In this document: positions 26,747 through 35,131 of the stretch, piece by piece
Layout of the letters: each line of letters opens with the position of its first letter
Numbering within the stretch: position 1 is the stretch's first letter
Assembly (NCBI GenBank): GCA_034506175.1
Contig: JAPDQB010000030.1
Span: 1-64,000, forward strand
Source of the DNA: a candidate division KSB1 bacterium
Lineage (GTDB): Bacteria > Zhuqueibacterota > Zhuqueibacteria > Zhuqueibacterales > Zhuqueibacteraceae
DNA length: 64,000 nt
Reading direction: 5' to 3'
The notes under the pieces: generated by a model
The model's input: the letters and a program-made list of their open reading frames with translations, nothing else
The model's database searches: none
What the model was told of the DNA's origin: nothing
Program-made: the position numbers and the translations under genes

Positions 26747-28600
26747 TCAGCCCTTCACCAGCAAGTACCCTTGCATTTCCTGATGCAGCGCCGAGCAGAA
26801 GTTGGTGCAATAGAATGGATACACGCCGGCCTTGTCGGCAACGAATTCGATGGTCTTCGTTTCGCCGGGATCAACCACGACGTTGATATTGTATTCATTC
26901 AGGCCAAAGCCGTGCAGTTCATCGGTGGTTTGCTCGATGTTGCTGAGGTAAATCGTGACCTTGTCGCCCTTGTTCACTTCAATCTGCCATGGCGTGAAGC
27001 TGGAGCGCACTGCGATCATGTACACTTCGACGTTCCTGCCGTTGCGCACCACCTTCGTGTCTTTGATATCCCAGATCGCTTGCGGATGCTTGTTTTCTTC
27101 CTTCGGATACACTTCGATGGGATTCAGCTTGTCGGCTTTGATAATCTGCGCATAGTGCGGCTCCGGCTCGGTGAACGAATCGTAGAGCAGCGCCATCTTC
27201 TCGCCGCTGATGTCGATGAGCTGCGAGGATTCCGGCTGCGAGGGGCCGACGCTCACATGCCGGCCATGCGACAACTTGTTCATCGCGACCAAATATTTTC
27301 CGTCCGGATTTTTGGTATCGCCTTCCGCGGCGCACAAGTGACCGATGTTGTAGGAGACTGGAATTTTATCCAACACTTCCCACGTGCCGAGTTTCCACTT
27401 CGCGACCGCGCTTTCGACAAAGAGCGAGGTGTAAGCATTGCCCTTGTCATCGAACTGCGTGTGCAGCGGGCCGAGGCCGACGTTCACTTCCGCATCTTTC
27501 ACGTTGTCATAATTCAGCACCGGAATGCCGTCTTCGTTGCCGGTGAAATCTTTGTTCTGAATCGCGGTGAGCATCTTCTCGATGTTGAACACCGTCGTGA
27601 TGCTTTGCAGCTTGCCGCTGGCGATGATGTACTTGCCATCCGGGCTCACGTCAACACCGTGCGGAGACTTTGCCGCGGGCATGAGATACACCACGCCTTG
27701 CACATCTTTCGGATCGATCACTTTCACGCCGCCGATCATCTTGAACTTGCCGTCGGCAATCGCTTTCTCCGCATTTTTCCAATTCACCGCGACAACGTAA
27801 TCGCGATCTTTTTGCGTTGAGGTGACTTCGAATTTGTCGTTGAGGCCGGTGGCGCGCTCGCTGTTGTAGCACGTCCAGAAGCCCCAATCCGCGCTCGGGC
27901 CTTTGCCGGCGTCGCCCAAATCATAATTGAACGGCGGCATCAACACTTCCCAGCCCAGCGTCATCTCGCCGGTGATTTTGTCGACGGCGATGCCCGCCAC
28001 CACGCCTTTGAATTTCGTCGCATACTCCTCAGCCTTTTCATACGTGCCTTTAGGCAGCGGAATCGAGAAGCGCGAACCGGCGAGCACGTACTCGGTGTTC
28101 TCTGTCACGAACGATGAACAGTGATTTCCGGAAACGTTTGGAATCGGTCCGAGAATTTGCTTGGTTTTGAAATCGCGCAGATCGATGCGCGCCATGCGAT
28201 TGTTGGCGTTGTCCGAAATGAACATCCAGCGGCCGTCGTAATCGCCGTTGGTTTCGCTGATGGCGGGATGGTGCGCGTCGCCCCAGGTGAAGCCGCCGAG
28301 CATTTCCTTCGACTCCTTGTCGAAGCCATAGCCGGTGGCCGGATACGGCGTGAACACCGGAATGGTGGAAATGTGCCGCATCGAGGGCACGCCGTAAACG
28401 TATACCTGCCCGGAATGCCCGCCGGACAGGAAGAGATAATACTCATCCAAGTCGCCGGGCGCGACATAAGTTTTGAGCGCCGCCTCTTGCACATCCGAGC
28501 GCACGCCTGTGCGCCCTTCTTTTTTCTCGCCGCAGCCAATGCCGATGGCGACGCCGATCAGAAGGGCCAGGCCGATCAACATGAAAATTTTTGTACGCAT
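26747..28600 (-). CDS. nosZ: Nitrous oxide reductase, clade II (Sec-type)
   Basis: A 617-residue enzyme that reduces N2O to N2 in the periplasm. The start is a Sec/lipoprotein-type signal (MRTKIFMLIG...GIGCGEKK, possible lipid Cys23), not a Tat signal, the mark of clade II. Seven Cu-Z histidines are visible in order: DAHHP (two), GNHCSS, SPHGVDV, PLHTQFD, IGHLCAA and EPHYAQ. The C-terminal cupredoxin domain has the Cu-A site (DELHGFG, then CTNFCSALHQEMQG with two Cys, His and Met). It follows the 5-haem cytochrome gene and precedes DUF4920. The ribosome site GGAGCAAGGTG supports ATG 28600. Confidence 0.97.
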   Translation of the reverse strand: MRTKIFMLIGLALLIGVAIGIGCGEKKEGRTGVRSDVQEAALKTYVAPGDLDEYYLFLSGGHSGQVYVYGVPSMRHISTIPVFTPYPATGYGFDKESKEMLGGFTWGDAHHPAISETNGDYDGRWMFISDNANNRMARIDLRDFKTKQILGPIPNVSGNHCSSFVTENTEYVLAGSRFSIPLPKGTYEKAEEYATKFKGVVAGIAVDKITGEMTLGWEVLMPPFNYDLGDAGKGPSADWGFWTCYNSERATGLNDKFEVTSTQKDRDYVVAVNWKNAEKAIADGKFKMIGGVKVIDPKDVQGVVYLMPAAKSPHGVDVSPDGKYIIASGKLQSITTVFNIEKMLTAIQNKDFTGNEDGIPVLNYDNVKDAEVNVGLGPLHTQFDDKGNAYTSLFVESAVAKWKLGTWEVLDKIPVSYNIGHLCAAEGDTKNPDGKYLVAMNKLSHGRHVSVGPSQPESSQLIDISGEKMALLYDSFTEPEPHYAQIIKADKLNPIEVYPKEENKHPQAIWDIKDTKVVRNGRNVEVYMIAVRSSFTPWQIEVNKGDKVTIYLSNIEQTTDELHGFGLNEYNINVVVDPGETKTIEFVADKAGVYPFYCTNFCSALHQEMQGYLLVKG

Positions 28601-28682
28601 AGCACCTTGCTCCTCATTATAAAGTTCATGGCTCACCGAGTATCGAACTCGGGATTGGATTGATCTGTTTTGATTCAAAGCA

Positions 28683-28712
28683 CGTTACACGTTATACGTG
28701 TAAGGTGTAACG
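28683..28712. repeat. CGTTACAC/GTGTAACG inverted repeat
   Basis: CGTTACAC and GTGTAACG flank an inner ACGTTATACGT palindrome. It lies between the 5-haem cytochrome stop and nosZ. A shorter relative (ACGTTACACGTGTACGG) overlaps the last codons of the gene ending at 32098. Confidence 0.5.
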
Positions 28713-28742
28713 CTCTAAATGTCACATCTCACGTTTTACGCC

Positions 28743-29957
28743 TTACTTCTTGCCTTCCCTTTCCTGCTTCTTCAGCTCATACGCATGGCGCAATTTCTCG
28801 ATCGCTTCCTTGCGCTCTGCATCCGTCAACGTGATCATGGTTGAGAGCACGACTTCCATGGTGCCGGTGGGCCGCGCGAGAAAATCATCCAGCGTGCGGC
28901 CGAAGCGCGACTGCACGTCTTCCACCGCCAGCGCGAGGTCAGGCCCGATTTGCGCGGCGGCGTCGATGTCCAGCGTTGAAACCGAGTGGCACACGAAGCA
29001 ATTCTTCTTCACAAAGAATGCGCCCGGCCCCTCGCTCATGCGTTTTTCCTTCTCCAACTCCTCCGGCGTCGGAATGTCGCGCACGTTGTGATTCGGAATG
29101 TACGCGATGGGAAGGTTCGTTTTCCTCCAGCTCATCACCAGCATCGAGAGCGCTTGCGCATCCATGCTGGAGAAGTTGAAATTCGGCATCACGGTTTCCG
29201 CCACCGACTCTTTGGGATTTTTGAAATGCGCCACATGCCAGGTGAAGGCTGAATGAAAGCCCTTGATGCGCTCGTAGTTGAATTGCTCCGCCGACTTCTC
29301 GCCTTCCCAGGTCAAATCCGGCCCGACGGTGCCGCCGCGACCGTTGATCACGTGGCAGGCGCGGCAACCCTTGTCGTGCACCAACTGCTTGGCGCGATTG
29401 ATGTAGCCGGCGCCCTTCGTCTCCTTGTCGTAACGATGGCAGGTATTGCAATTCATTTGCATCAGCGCCTTTTTGTCGCTCAACACATAAAACTCGCCCA
29501 GCTCCTTGCCGAGCATCGGTTCTTCCCAATGTTCGATCAAGCCGTGCGCCGCATGAGAGTCCGTTGCATAGCCTTGTCCGCCGTGGCAGCTCGTGCAGCC
29601 GAATTTGGCAATCGGATGCTTCTCCAAAATTTCTTTCGGATGTGTGCGAAACGGCTCCGGCGCATTCTCCAAGCCCTTCCACTCGACGCCTTGATGGCAG
29701 GTGACGCAACGGTCGGCTTTGCCGAGTTCCTTGACGTAGATTTGCTGCAAGCCGGAGGGAACCATCGCCGCGCGCTTCGGCCCGAGTTTTTCTTCCACGA
29801 AATCACGGAACTTGGATTGATACCGTTTCCATTCCGGCGTATAATGCTCGTAGAAAATGAATCCCGTCAGCAACAACACCGCGAGGCCCAGCAGGCTCAC
29901 GACGAGCTGGTCAGTTTTCACGAAAGTCAGCTTGTCTTTGATGGCTTTATGATCCAT
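28743..29957 (-). CDS. Pentahaem cytochrome c of the nos cluster
   Basis: A 404-residue protein with one N-terminal membrane anchor (18-38) and five CX2CH haem sites: CVTCH, CTSCH, CNTCH, CRACH and CFVCH. The first two look like a multihaem module. The last two are mono-haem class I-type domains (VHDKGCRACHVINGRGG...GPDL; KKNCFVCHSVST...GPDL). It is encoded between cytochrome b and nosZ, so it is the likely electron carrier from the Rieske/b complex to the Cu-A site of NosZ. Haem-containing cytochromes also occur near nosZ in other clade II clusters (NosC1/C2), but this one is larger. Confidence 0.88.
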   Translation of the reverse strand: MDHKAIKDKLTFVKTDQLVVSLLGLAVLLLTGFIFYEHYTPEWKRYQSKFRDFVEEKLGPKRAAMVPSGLQQIYVKELGKADRCVTCHQGVEWKGLENAPEPFRTHPKEILEKHPIAKFGCTSCHGGQGYATDSHAAHGLIEHWEEPMLGKELGEFYVLSDKKALMQMNCNTCHRYDKETKGAGYINRAKQLVHDKGCRACHVINGRGGTVGPDLTWEGEKSAEQFNYERIKGFHSAFTWHVAHFKNPKESVAETVMPNFNFSSMDAQALSMLVMSWRKTNLPIAYIPNHNVRDIPTPEELEKEKRMSEGPGAFFVKKNCFVCHSVSTLDIDAAAQIGPDLALAVEDVQSRFGRTLDDFLARPTGTMEVVLSTMITLTDAERKEAIEKLRHAYELKKQEREGKK

Positions 29958-29970
29958 ATCTCTTCCTAAA

Positions 29971-30084
29971 CTTTTGTATTGACGCCTTTAGGCGTGGAAG
30001 CTTGGATTTAGCACAAAGTTCTGTTGCGTGGATGAAGTATTCTCTCATTTCAAAAGTTCGACGCCTGCAGGCGTTACTACGAAA
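29971..30084. repeat. Palindromic repeat, family B (copy 2)
   Basis: CTTTTGTATTGACGCCTTTAGG on the left and GACGCCTGCAGGCGTTACTA with CGAAA on the right enclose about 70 bases. The right end is 4 bases from the stop codon of cytochrome b (30089). Confidence 0.6.
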
Positions 30085-30088
30085 GTCG

Positions 30089-31414
30089 TTAGAACTTCAC
30101 CGGCATCTCCGGCCACGCTTCCCACGGCCAGTAGAAATTCCAATACGGCCCGCGCAGGAACGTGCCGATGAGCATGAAGATGATAATCAACGCACAGATG
30201 CTGATAAAAACCCAATTTTGTATTTTTCGTTCTTTCGCAAACCACACGCCGACGCTGTTGAGCCCCGACTTGTCGCGATACGGCCACCATATCGCCAGCG
30301 CCAGCAAAATGCCGGGCAACAAAATGCCGCCGATGAGCGCGCCGTTGATCGTAAACGCGCCGATCTTCACCGTTGTGATGGTGACGATTTCCTGCAGCCA
30401 GAGAAAATACCACGGCGCTTTCGCTGGATTCGGCGTCACCGCCGGATTTGCCGGCGCCTCCAGCGGCGCGCGGAAAATGATGGTCAGGACGAACGTGGCA
30501 ACGAAGGTCAGCAGCGTCACCAGCCAAATGCGCCGCAGCAAATGCGGGGAGGAGGGCACGGTGTTTTTTTCTTCATCCACCATGGTATTTTGCACGTGCA
30601 CTGTCGTGCCATTGGTGATACCGAGCAGGGAGTAGGTTTTGGATTTGACCGGCGCGATTTTCTCCGGTTTTTGATCCAAGGCCTCATGATCGGTCACCGC
30701 CAGGCCGCCGTCCTTGCGCACACGCCACATGTGATATGAAAATAACAACAACACAATCATCGGCAGAAAGAAAACATGCAGCACGTAAAAACGAATCAGC
30801 GTGTTCTGGTCGATGGTATTGCCGCCCAGCAGAAAGAAGCGCGTGGCTTCGCCAACGAGCGGCGCCGCGCGCGCGATGTTCGTGCCGACGGTGATGGCCC
30901 AGTACGCGAGCTGGTCCCAAGGTAATAAGTAACCCGTAAAAGAAAGCAACAACGTTGTAATCAATAATATGATACCAATAATCCAATTCAACGGACGGTT
31001 CGCGCCAACCGCGCCGCCGTTTTTGTAGGCGCCGGTGAGAAACACGCGCACCATGTGGAAGAACACCACCGCCACCATCAAGTGCGCCGCCATGCGGTGC
31101 ATCCCGCGCAGCAACCAGCCGAACGAGACGACGAATTCGATGTCCTTCACCGAAGAATATGCCCGCTCCACCGAGGGCACATAGAGAAACATCAAAACCA
31201 CGCCGGTGAAGACGAGGATCATGAACAGCACGAAGGAGATCGTGCCGAGCCACATCGAGTAATTCCACGACAGGCTGGCCTTGCTGATTTTGTTGGGAAA
31301 CCAGTGCAGCAGCAAATTTTTGACGATGGCATCGCCCGCCTCTTTGTCGCTGCTCGGCTTCCAAGTCCAGGTGAGTTTATCGTAAAGTTTTTTTGTGGAT
31401 TCAGTGACACGCAT
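30089..31414 (-). CDS. Cytochrome b of the nos-linked quinol complex (APWY type)
   Basis: A 441-residue fused cytochrome b with about eight to ten helices. The haem b ligands are in MHRMAAHLMVAVVFFHMVRVF and VLHVFFLPM...LLFSYHMWRV. The quinol-site motif reads APWY (NPAKAPWYFLWLQE) instead of PEWY, so the acidic residue is missing at that place. About 60 extra residues lie between the two halves (KPEKIAPVKSKTYS region). It follows the Rieske gene and precedes the 5-haem cytochrome gene, so it probably feeds N2O reduction. The ribosome site GAGCCGAGGAA supports ATG 31414 rather than a longer frame. Confidence 0.9.
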   Translation of the reverse strand: MRVTESTKKLYDKLTWTWKPSSDKEAGDAIVKNLLLHWFPNKISKASLSWNYSMWLGTISFVLFMILVFTGVVLMFLYVPSVERAYSSVKDIEFVVSFGWLLRGMHRMAAHLMVAVVFFHMVRVFLTGAYKNGGAVGANRPLNWIIGIILLITTLLLSFTGYLLPWDQLAYWAITVGTNIARAAPLVGEATRFFLLGGNTIDQNTLIRFYVLHVFFLPMIVLLLFSYHMWRVRKDGGLAVTDHEALDQKPEKIAPVKSKTYSLLGITNGTTVHVQNTMVDEEKNTVPSSPHLLRRIWLVTLLTFVATFVLTIIFRAPLEAPANPAVTPNPAKAPWYFLWLQEIVTITTVKIGAFTINGALIGGILLPGILLALAIWWPYRDKSGLNSVGVWFAKERKIQNWVFISICALIIIFMLIGTFLRGPYWNFYWPWEAWPEMPVKF

Positions 31415-31427
31415 TTCCTCGGCTCCA

Positions 31428-31517
31428 TTTTGTAGTCGTGCCTTCAGGCGCAAAGTGTATGTTGAGTCAATTGTCTCCAAATTCCCCCAAGCGGTGCCTG
31501 AAGGCACCACCACGAAA
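31428..31517. repeat. Palindromic repeat, family B (copy 3)
   Basis: TTTTGTAGTCGTGCCTTCAGG at the left and GGTGCCTGAAGGCACCACCA with CGAAA at the right. It fills the whole gap between the Rieske stop (2 bases away) and the cytochrome b ribosome site. Confidence 0.65.
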
Positions 31518-31519
31518 CT

Positions 31520-32071
31520 TTAGACGGTCAACCGAAAGTTCTGCTCGGCTTCGCTGCTCATATCGACCACCAACTGGCCGTCGTCCGGCGAAACTTCCAG
31601 CTTGTACCATTGCAACGGCCGCGGCGCCGGGCCGGCGTAATTGGTGCCCTCGGCATAGAATTTCGAGCCGTGGCAGGGACAATGAAATTCAAATGGAATG
31701 TTTTTCTTCTCGCCGCCAATTTCGACCTGCTTGGGCTGATTGAGCTTGCTGTATTTCACCGTGCAGCCAAGATGCGTGCAGGCCGCAGAGATGGCGTAAA
31801 ACGATCTTCCCTCTTTGAAAACGTAGAGCCGCTTGTCCTCGAGAAACGTTACGCCTTCGGCGAGATTGGCCGGCAAACCGATTTTGAACCGCTGCGGCGG
31901 CTCGTAGAGAACGTTCGGGATGAGCGAGCGAAACGACTGCCAGCCAAAACCCGCCAATCCCGCCAGCACGCCGCCAAGACCGAGCTTTTGGAGAAATGAA
32001 CGGCGCGTCTCGGGCAACGAATTGTTGTTTGCTATTAGTGATTTCGATCCAGTTTTTTTGTAGAGCTTCAT
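31520..32071 (-). CDS. Rieske [2Fe-2S] protein (complex 2)
   Basis: A 183-residue protein with a Tat-like motif (ETRRSFLQKLGLGG), one membrane anchor (about 31-45) and a Rieske domain with loops CTHLGC and CPCHGSKF, the standard ligands, then GPAPRPLQWYKLEV. Unlike complex 1 it keeps the usual GSxF after the second His. It precedes cytochrome b of the nos cluster, separated by a repeat. Confidence 0.93.
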   Translation of the reverse strand: MKLYKKTGSKSLIANNNSLPETRRSFLQKLGLGGVLAGLAGFGWQSFRSLIPNVLYEPPQRFKIGLPANLAEGVTFLEDKRLYVFKEGRSFYAISAACTHLGCTVKYSKLNQPKQVEIGGEKKNIPFEFHCPCHGSKFYAEGTNYAGPAPRPLQWYKLEVSPDDGQLVVDMSSEAEQNFRLTV

Positions 32072-32097
32072 GCCATTGACCTTTCATTCATAGCACG

Positions 32098-34005
32098 TTA
32101 CACGTGTACGGTTTCTTTTTCCTCATAATAAAACACCTCCATCGTCATCGCGTCCGTTGGGCAGCGAATGGCGCACAAGCCGCAGCGGATGCAGGTGTCG
32201 TCATCTTTCAACATTGCCGAGGCCGGCTGGAACGGATCGAGGTTGTATTGCTGCACCAGCTTTGCTTTCATCGCCTCGTCGACGTCCAACTGCTCCAGCG
32301 GCACGAGTTTCAAACAATACTCCGGGCAAATATCGACGCAGCGGTTGCACATCACGCATTTTTCAGCGTCGTAAATCGTCTGAATGTGGCACGCCAAACA
32401 GCGCTCGGCTTGCCGCCGTGCCTGTTCCTCGTTGTAGCCGGTTTCGACTTCGGAGATGCCGGTACGGCGCTGCAGATCGATCGTCGGCGGCGCCTCGCGC
32501 GCAAACTGTTCGAAGTCTTCCGGACGGGTAAAGCGCCGCGTCGGAATTTTTTCGACAGAGAGATTATAAAAAGTTTTAAGCTTGACGCCGCGAAGATATT
32601 CATCAATGGAGAGCGCCGCTCTTTTGCCGTTGGCGATCGCGTCGATGATGTTGCGCGGGCCAAAGGCGACGTCACCACCGGCATAGATGCCGGGCGCCGT
32701 CGTCGCCAAAGTTTCCGGATCGATTTTGATGAATTTGCCCGGCGTCAACGCGATGCCGTCGGAGGGTTTGATGAATGAGAGATCGGCTTGCTGGCCGATG
32801 GCGAGAACCACCGAATCAGTCTCGAACATTTCCGAGTAACTCGGGTCGTATTGCGGATTGAAACGGCCATTCTCATCATAAGTTTTTTTGACGCCGATGA
32901 ACTCGACGGCTTTGACTTTGCCGTTGTCGCCGATGAAACGTTTCGGGCCGCGCTGCGGATGGAAGACGATGCCCTCGCGTCGGGCTTCTTCGAATTCTTC
33001 ATGGCCCTGGGCGGTGCGCAACACCGGCATTTCGGCAAACGATTCCAGGCTGGCGATGTGAACTTCCGCGGCGCCGGCGCGCATGGCCACCCGTGCCGCA
33101 TCGACTGCCTCATGAATGCTCGGCGTTTCCGGCTCGGGGCCGCCGCGCAACGCCATGCGCGCCGCATCAAACGCCACGAAGCCGCCGCCGATGACCAAAA
33201 CTTTTTTGCCGAGATTGACGCGATAGCCGTTGTTGATGTTGATCAAATAATCGATGGCTTTGATCACGCCGTCGAGCTGCACGCCTTCGATGTTGAGATC
33301 GCGGCCCTTCTGCGTCCCGACGGAAACGAAGATGGCCTCGTAGCCTTGCTGCTTCAGCTCGGCAATGCCGAACTTTTCGCCAAGCGGCGTATTGTAGCGA
33401 ATCTCGACGCCGAGATTTTTGATCTTATCAATTTCTTTATCAATCAAACTGCGCGAAAGACGGTATTCGGGAATGCCGTGCCGCAACATGCCGCCGGCCA
33501 CGTTCGTTGCTTCGAAGACCGTGACTTGATAACCCATCAACGCGAGATCGTGCGCGCAGGAGAGTCCCGCCGGGCCGGAGCCAATCACCGCAACCTTCTT
33601 GTTCTTTACAACGTTTTTGCGCGCCTGAATCTGCACCGGCAAATGCCAGCGCCATTTGTTGCCGGCTTCGTTTTCGCCTTCAAACAAAACCTCCTGCGCA
33701 TCCGGAGCGAGCGACTCGACGCCATATTTTTCGGTGACGAATCTCTTGAGCGCGCGAATGCTCACCGGCGCATCGATTTTGCCGCGGCGGCAGCGATCTT
33801 CACACGGCGCGGCGCAGACGCGACCGCAAACGCTGGCGAAGGGATTGGGTGATCGCGAGGTGAGATAGGCCTCTTTATATTTTTGCCCGGCGATGAGCTG
33901 AACGTAACGTCCCGCGTCGGTGTGAATTGGGCAACTGATTTGGCAGGGGACCAGGCCCTTCCAAAATTCAATATCAGGAATCTGGATTTTGTATTTTTCA
34001 GACAT
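32098..34005 (-). CDS. GltD-like FAD/NAD(P)H oxidoreductase with four Fe-S sites
   Basis: A 635-residue cytosolic flavoprotein. Parts in order: an N-terminal Fer4_20 domain (about 1-130) with CQISCP, CGRVCAAPCEDRCRRG; a two-dinucleotide-binding domain (about 150-490) with VAVIGSGPAGLSCA (FAD), VLVIGGGFVAFDAAR (NAD(P)H) and GIYAGGDVAFGPRNIID; then a C-terminal pair of [4Fe-4S] sites (CVMCNRCVDICPEYC; CIRCGLCAIRCPTDA). It resembles GltD, NfnB and the NADPH-binding subunits of bifurcating systems, without a glutamate synthase partner. Being first in the operon with a Rieske/b complex and nosZ, it may load the quinone pool or supply a ferredoxin-linked step. The ribosome site CGGAGCATT supports ATG 34005. 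Confidence 0.85.
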   Translation of the reverse strand: MSEKYKIQIPDIEFWKGLVPCQISCPIHTDAGRYVQLIAGQKYKEAYLTSRSPNPFASVCGRVCAAPCEDRCRRGKIDAPVSIRALKRFVTEKYGVESLAPDAQEVLFEGENEAGNKWRWHLPVQIQARKNVVKNKKVAVIGSGPAGLSCAHDLALMGYQVTVFEATNVAGGMLRHGIPEYRLSRSLIDKEIDKIKNLGVEIRYNTPLGEKFGIAELKQQGYEAIFVSVGTQKGRDLNIEGVQLDGVIKAIDYLININNGYRVNLGKKVLVIGGGFVAFDAARMALRGGPEPETPSIHEAVDAARVAMRAGAAEVHIASLESFAEMPVLRTAQGHEEFEEARREGIVFHPQRGPKRFIGDNGKVKAVEFIGVKKTYDENGRFNPQYDPSYSEMFETDSVVLAIGQQADLSFIKPSDGIALTPGKFIKIDPETLATTAPGIYAGGDVAFGPRNIIDAIANGKRAALSIDEYLRGVKLKTFYNLSVEKIPTRRFTRPEDFEQFAREAPPTIDLQRRTGISEVETGYNEEQARRQAERCLACHIQTIYDAEKCVMCNRCVDICPEYCLKLVPLEQLDVDEAMKAKLVQQYNLDPFQPASAMLKDDDTCIRCGLCAIRCPTDAMTMEVFYYEEKETVHV

Positions 34006-34308
34006 AATGCTCCGATTTTCGTGCTGGCGCAAAATGCTTATACAACTCTCGTGCCGATAATTCGGGGCAAATTTATCCCGTTTTTTCACACGAAGTTAAT
34101 TATTTTGCGGGGTGAGAGTTTGACTTTTTCTTAAGGTTGAAAAAATTTGTGAGGTTATTTCTCAGATTTGGGAAGATATCCAGCCAGCAAGATGGATGGC
34201 CAGGCACGCAGGTTAAACAGGTGATGTTTCGCATTGGCCCCCATTCTCCATCGCCAAACCTGCCACCATACCGAGGACTATGAAGCAAGAACGCAAGACT
34301 TTACGGAT
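34006..34308. other. Gap upstream of the GltD-like gene, presumed promoter region
   Basis: About 300 bases between two minus-strand genes. It is AT-rich in the first half and has no convincing ORF or strong hairpin. It is where the nos cluster promoter should lie, but I could not point to -35/-10 boxes or an FNR/CRP-type dyad. Confidence 0.4.
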
Positions 34309-35052
34309 TCACATCTGTGAGATTTCCTTTGGCGTGACTTCAGCATCTTCTTCCAAAGGTACCATTGATTCAGCCCGTAATCTCGCCAACTCCCTCCCAT
34401 GCTCGCGCTCCATCTCGTGCACAGACATCTTGCCGTCGATCATGCTTTGGTTAAGCGGATAAACATCCGGATTGAAGATGACGTAGTAAAAATGCCAGAC
34501 CAAAATCGCCAGCGTCGCCAGCCAGGCTTCATAAAGATGAATGACGGTAAACACCTCCATCATCCATAATGGAAAAATTTTCAAAGCGAGATTTTCAAAC
34601 CACAGCAGAAAGCCGGTCACGGACATGACGACGGTGCCCCACACCAGCGCCCAGTATTCGGCTTTTTCCATGTAGGAGAAATGATCGAACTCCGGCGGGG
34701 CCGTGCGCTTGCCGAGCAGGAAGCGAAAATTATCTTTGAGATCGGCCCAGTCCTGCCGGTTCGGCGCGAAGGCTTTGAGCAAAAATCTCCCGCGCGGCGT
34801 GAAAACCATATAGCCGATATGATAACATGACAACATCACCATCACCACCGCGGCGATGCGATGAAGCCACCCGCGCAGCGCGAATTGCCCCTCCAAAAGC
34901 AGCAGCGGCTGCACCCACGCGGCTTCGGGATATTTCAGCGCAAAGCCGGTGATGACGAGAATGATGAACGAGACGGCGAGTATCCAATGCTGATAGCGCT
35001 CGACGCGCGTCCAGCGCTCGTAATATTCATGATTGTTATTTTGATTTGACAT
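34309..35052 (-). CDS. Di-haem b-type cytochrome, FdhI/cytochrome b561-like
   Basis: A 247-residue inner-membrane protein with four helices and the histidines typical of formate-dehydrogenase-gamma/prokaryotic b561 (ERYQHWILAVSFIILVITGF; LHRIAAVVMVMLSCYHIGYM; VIHLYEAWLATLAILVWHFYY). Such subunits exchange electrons between quinones and periplasmic redox proteins. Here it directly follows the 11-haem cytochrome gene, so the two probably form a quinol-cytochrome module. The C-terminal tail (DGKMSVHEMEREHG...) is cytoplasmic and charged. Confidence 0.85.
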   Translation of the reverse strand: MSNQNNNHEYYERWTRVERYQHWILAVSFIILVITGFALKYPEAAWVQPLLLLEGQFALRGWLHRIAAVVMVMLSCYHIGYMVFTPRGRFLLKAFAPNRQDWADLKDNFRFLLGKRTAPPEFDHFSYMEKAEYWALVWGTVVMSVTGFLLWFENLALKIFPLWMMEVFTVIHLYEAWLATLAILVWHFYYVIFNPDVYPLNQSMIDGKMSVHEMEREHGRELARLRAESMVPLEEDAEVTPKEISQM

Positions 35053-35058
35053 GTCTGG

Positions 35059-35130
35059 TTTTCAGTGATCAGTTTTCAGTGATCAGTGGCCAGTAAACTG
35101 AAAACTCATCACTGGTCACTGACTACTGAC
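35059..35130. repeat. CAGTGATC/CACTGGTCACTG repeat filling an intergenic gap (family E)
   Basis: TTCAGTGATCAG occurs in direct repeats followed by its partial complement (CTGAAAACTCATCACTGG, TCACTGACTACTGAC), making a long imperfect palindrome. It fills the entire gap between the 11-haem stop (1 base away) and the b561-like start. Shared words (CACTGGTCACTG) recur inside the Mo-oxidoreductase gene near 50975. Confidence 0.6.
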
Positions 35131-35131
35131 A

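Noticed and set aside
32788-33852. Plus-strand open frame (about 350 codons) inside the GltD-like gene
   Set aside because: It is antisense to dinucleotide-binding motifs, and its composition is typical of a shadow frame.
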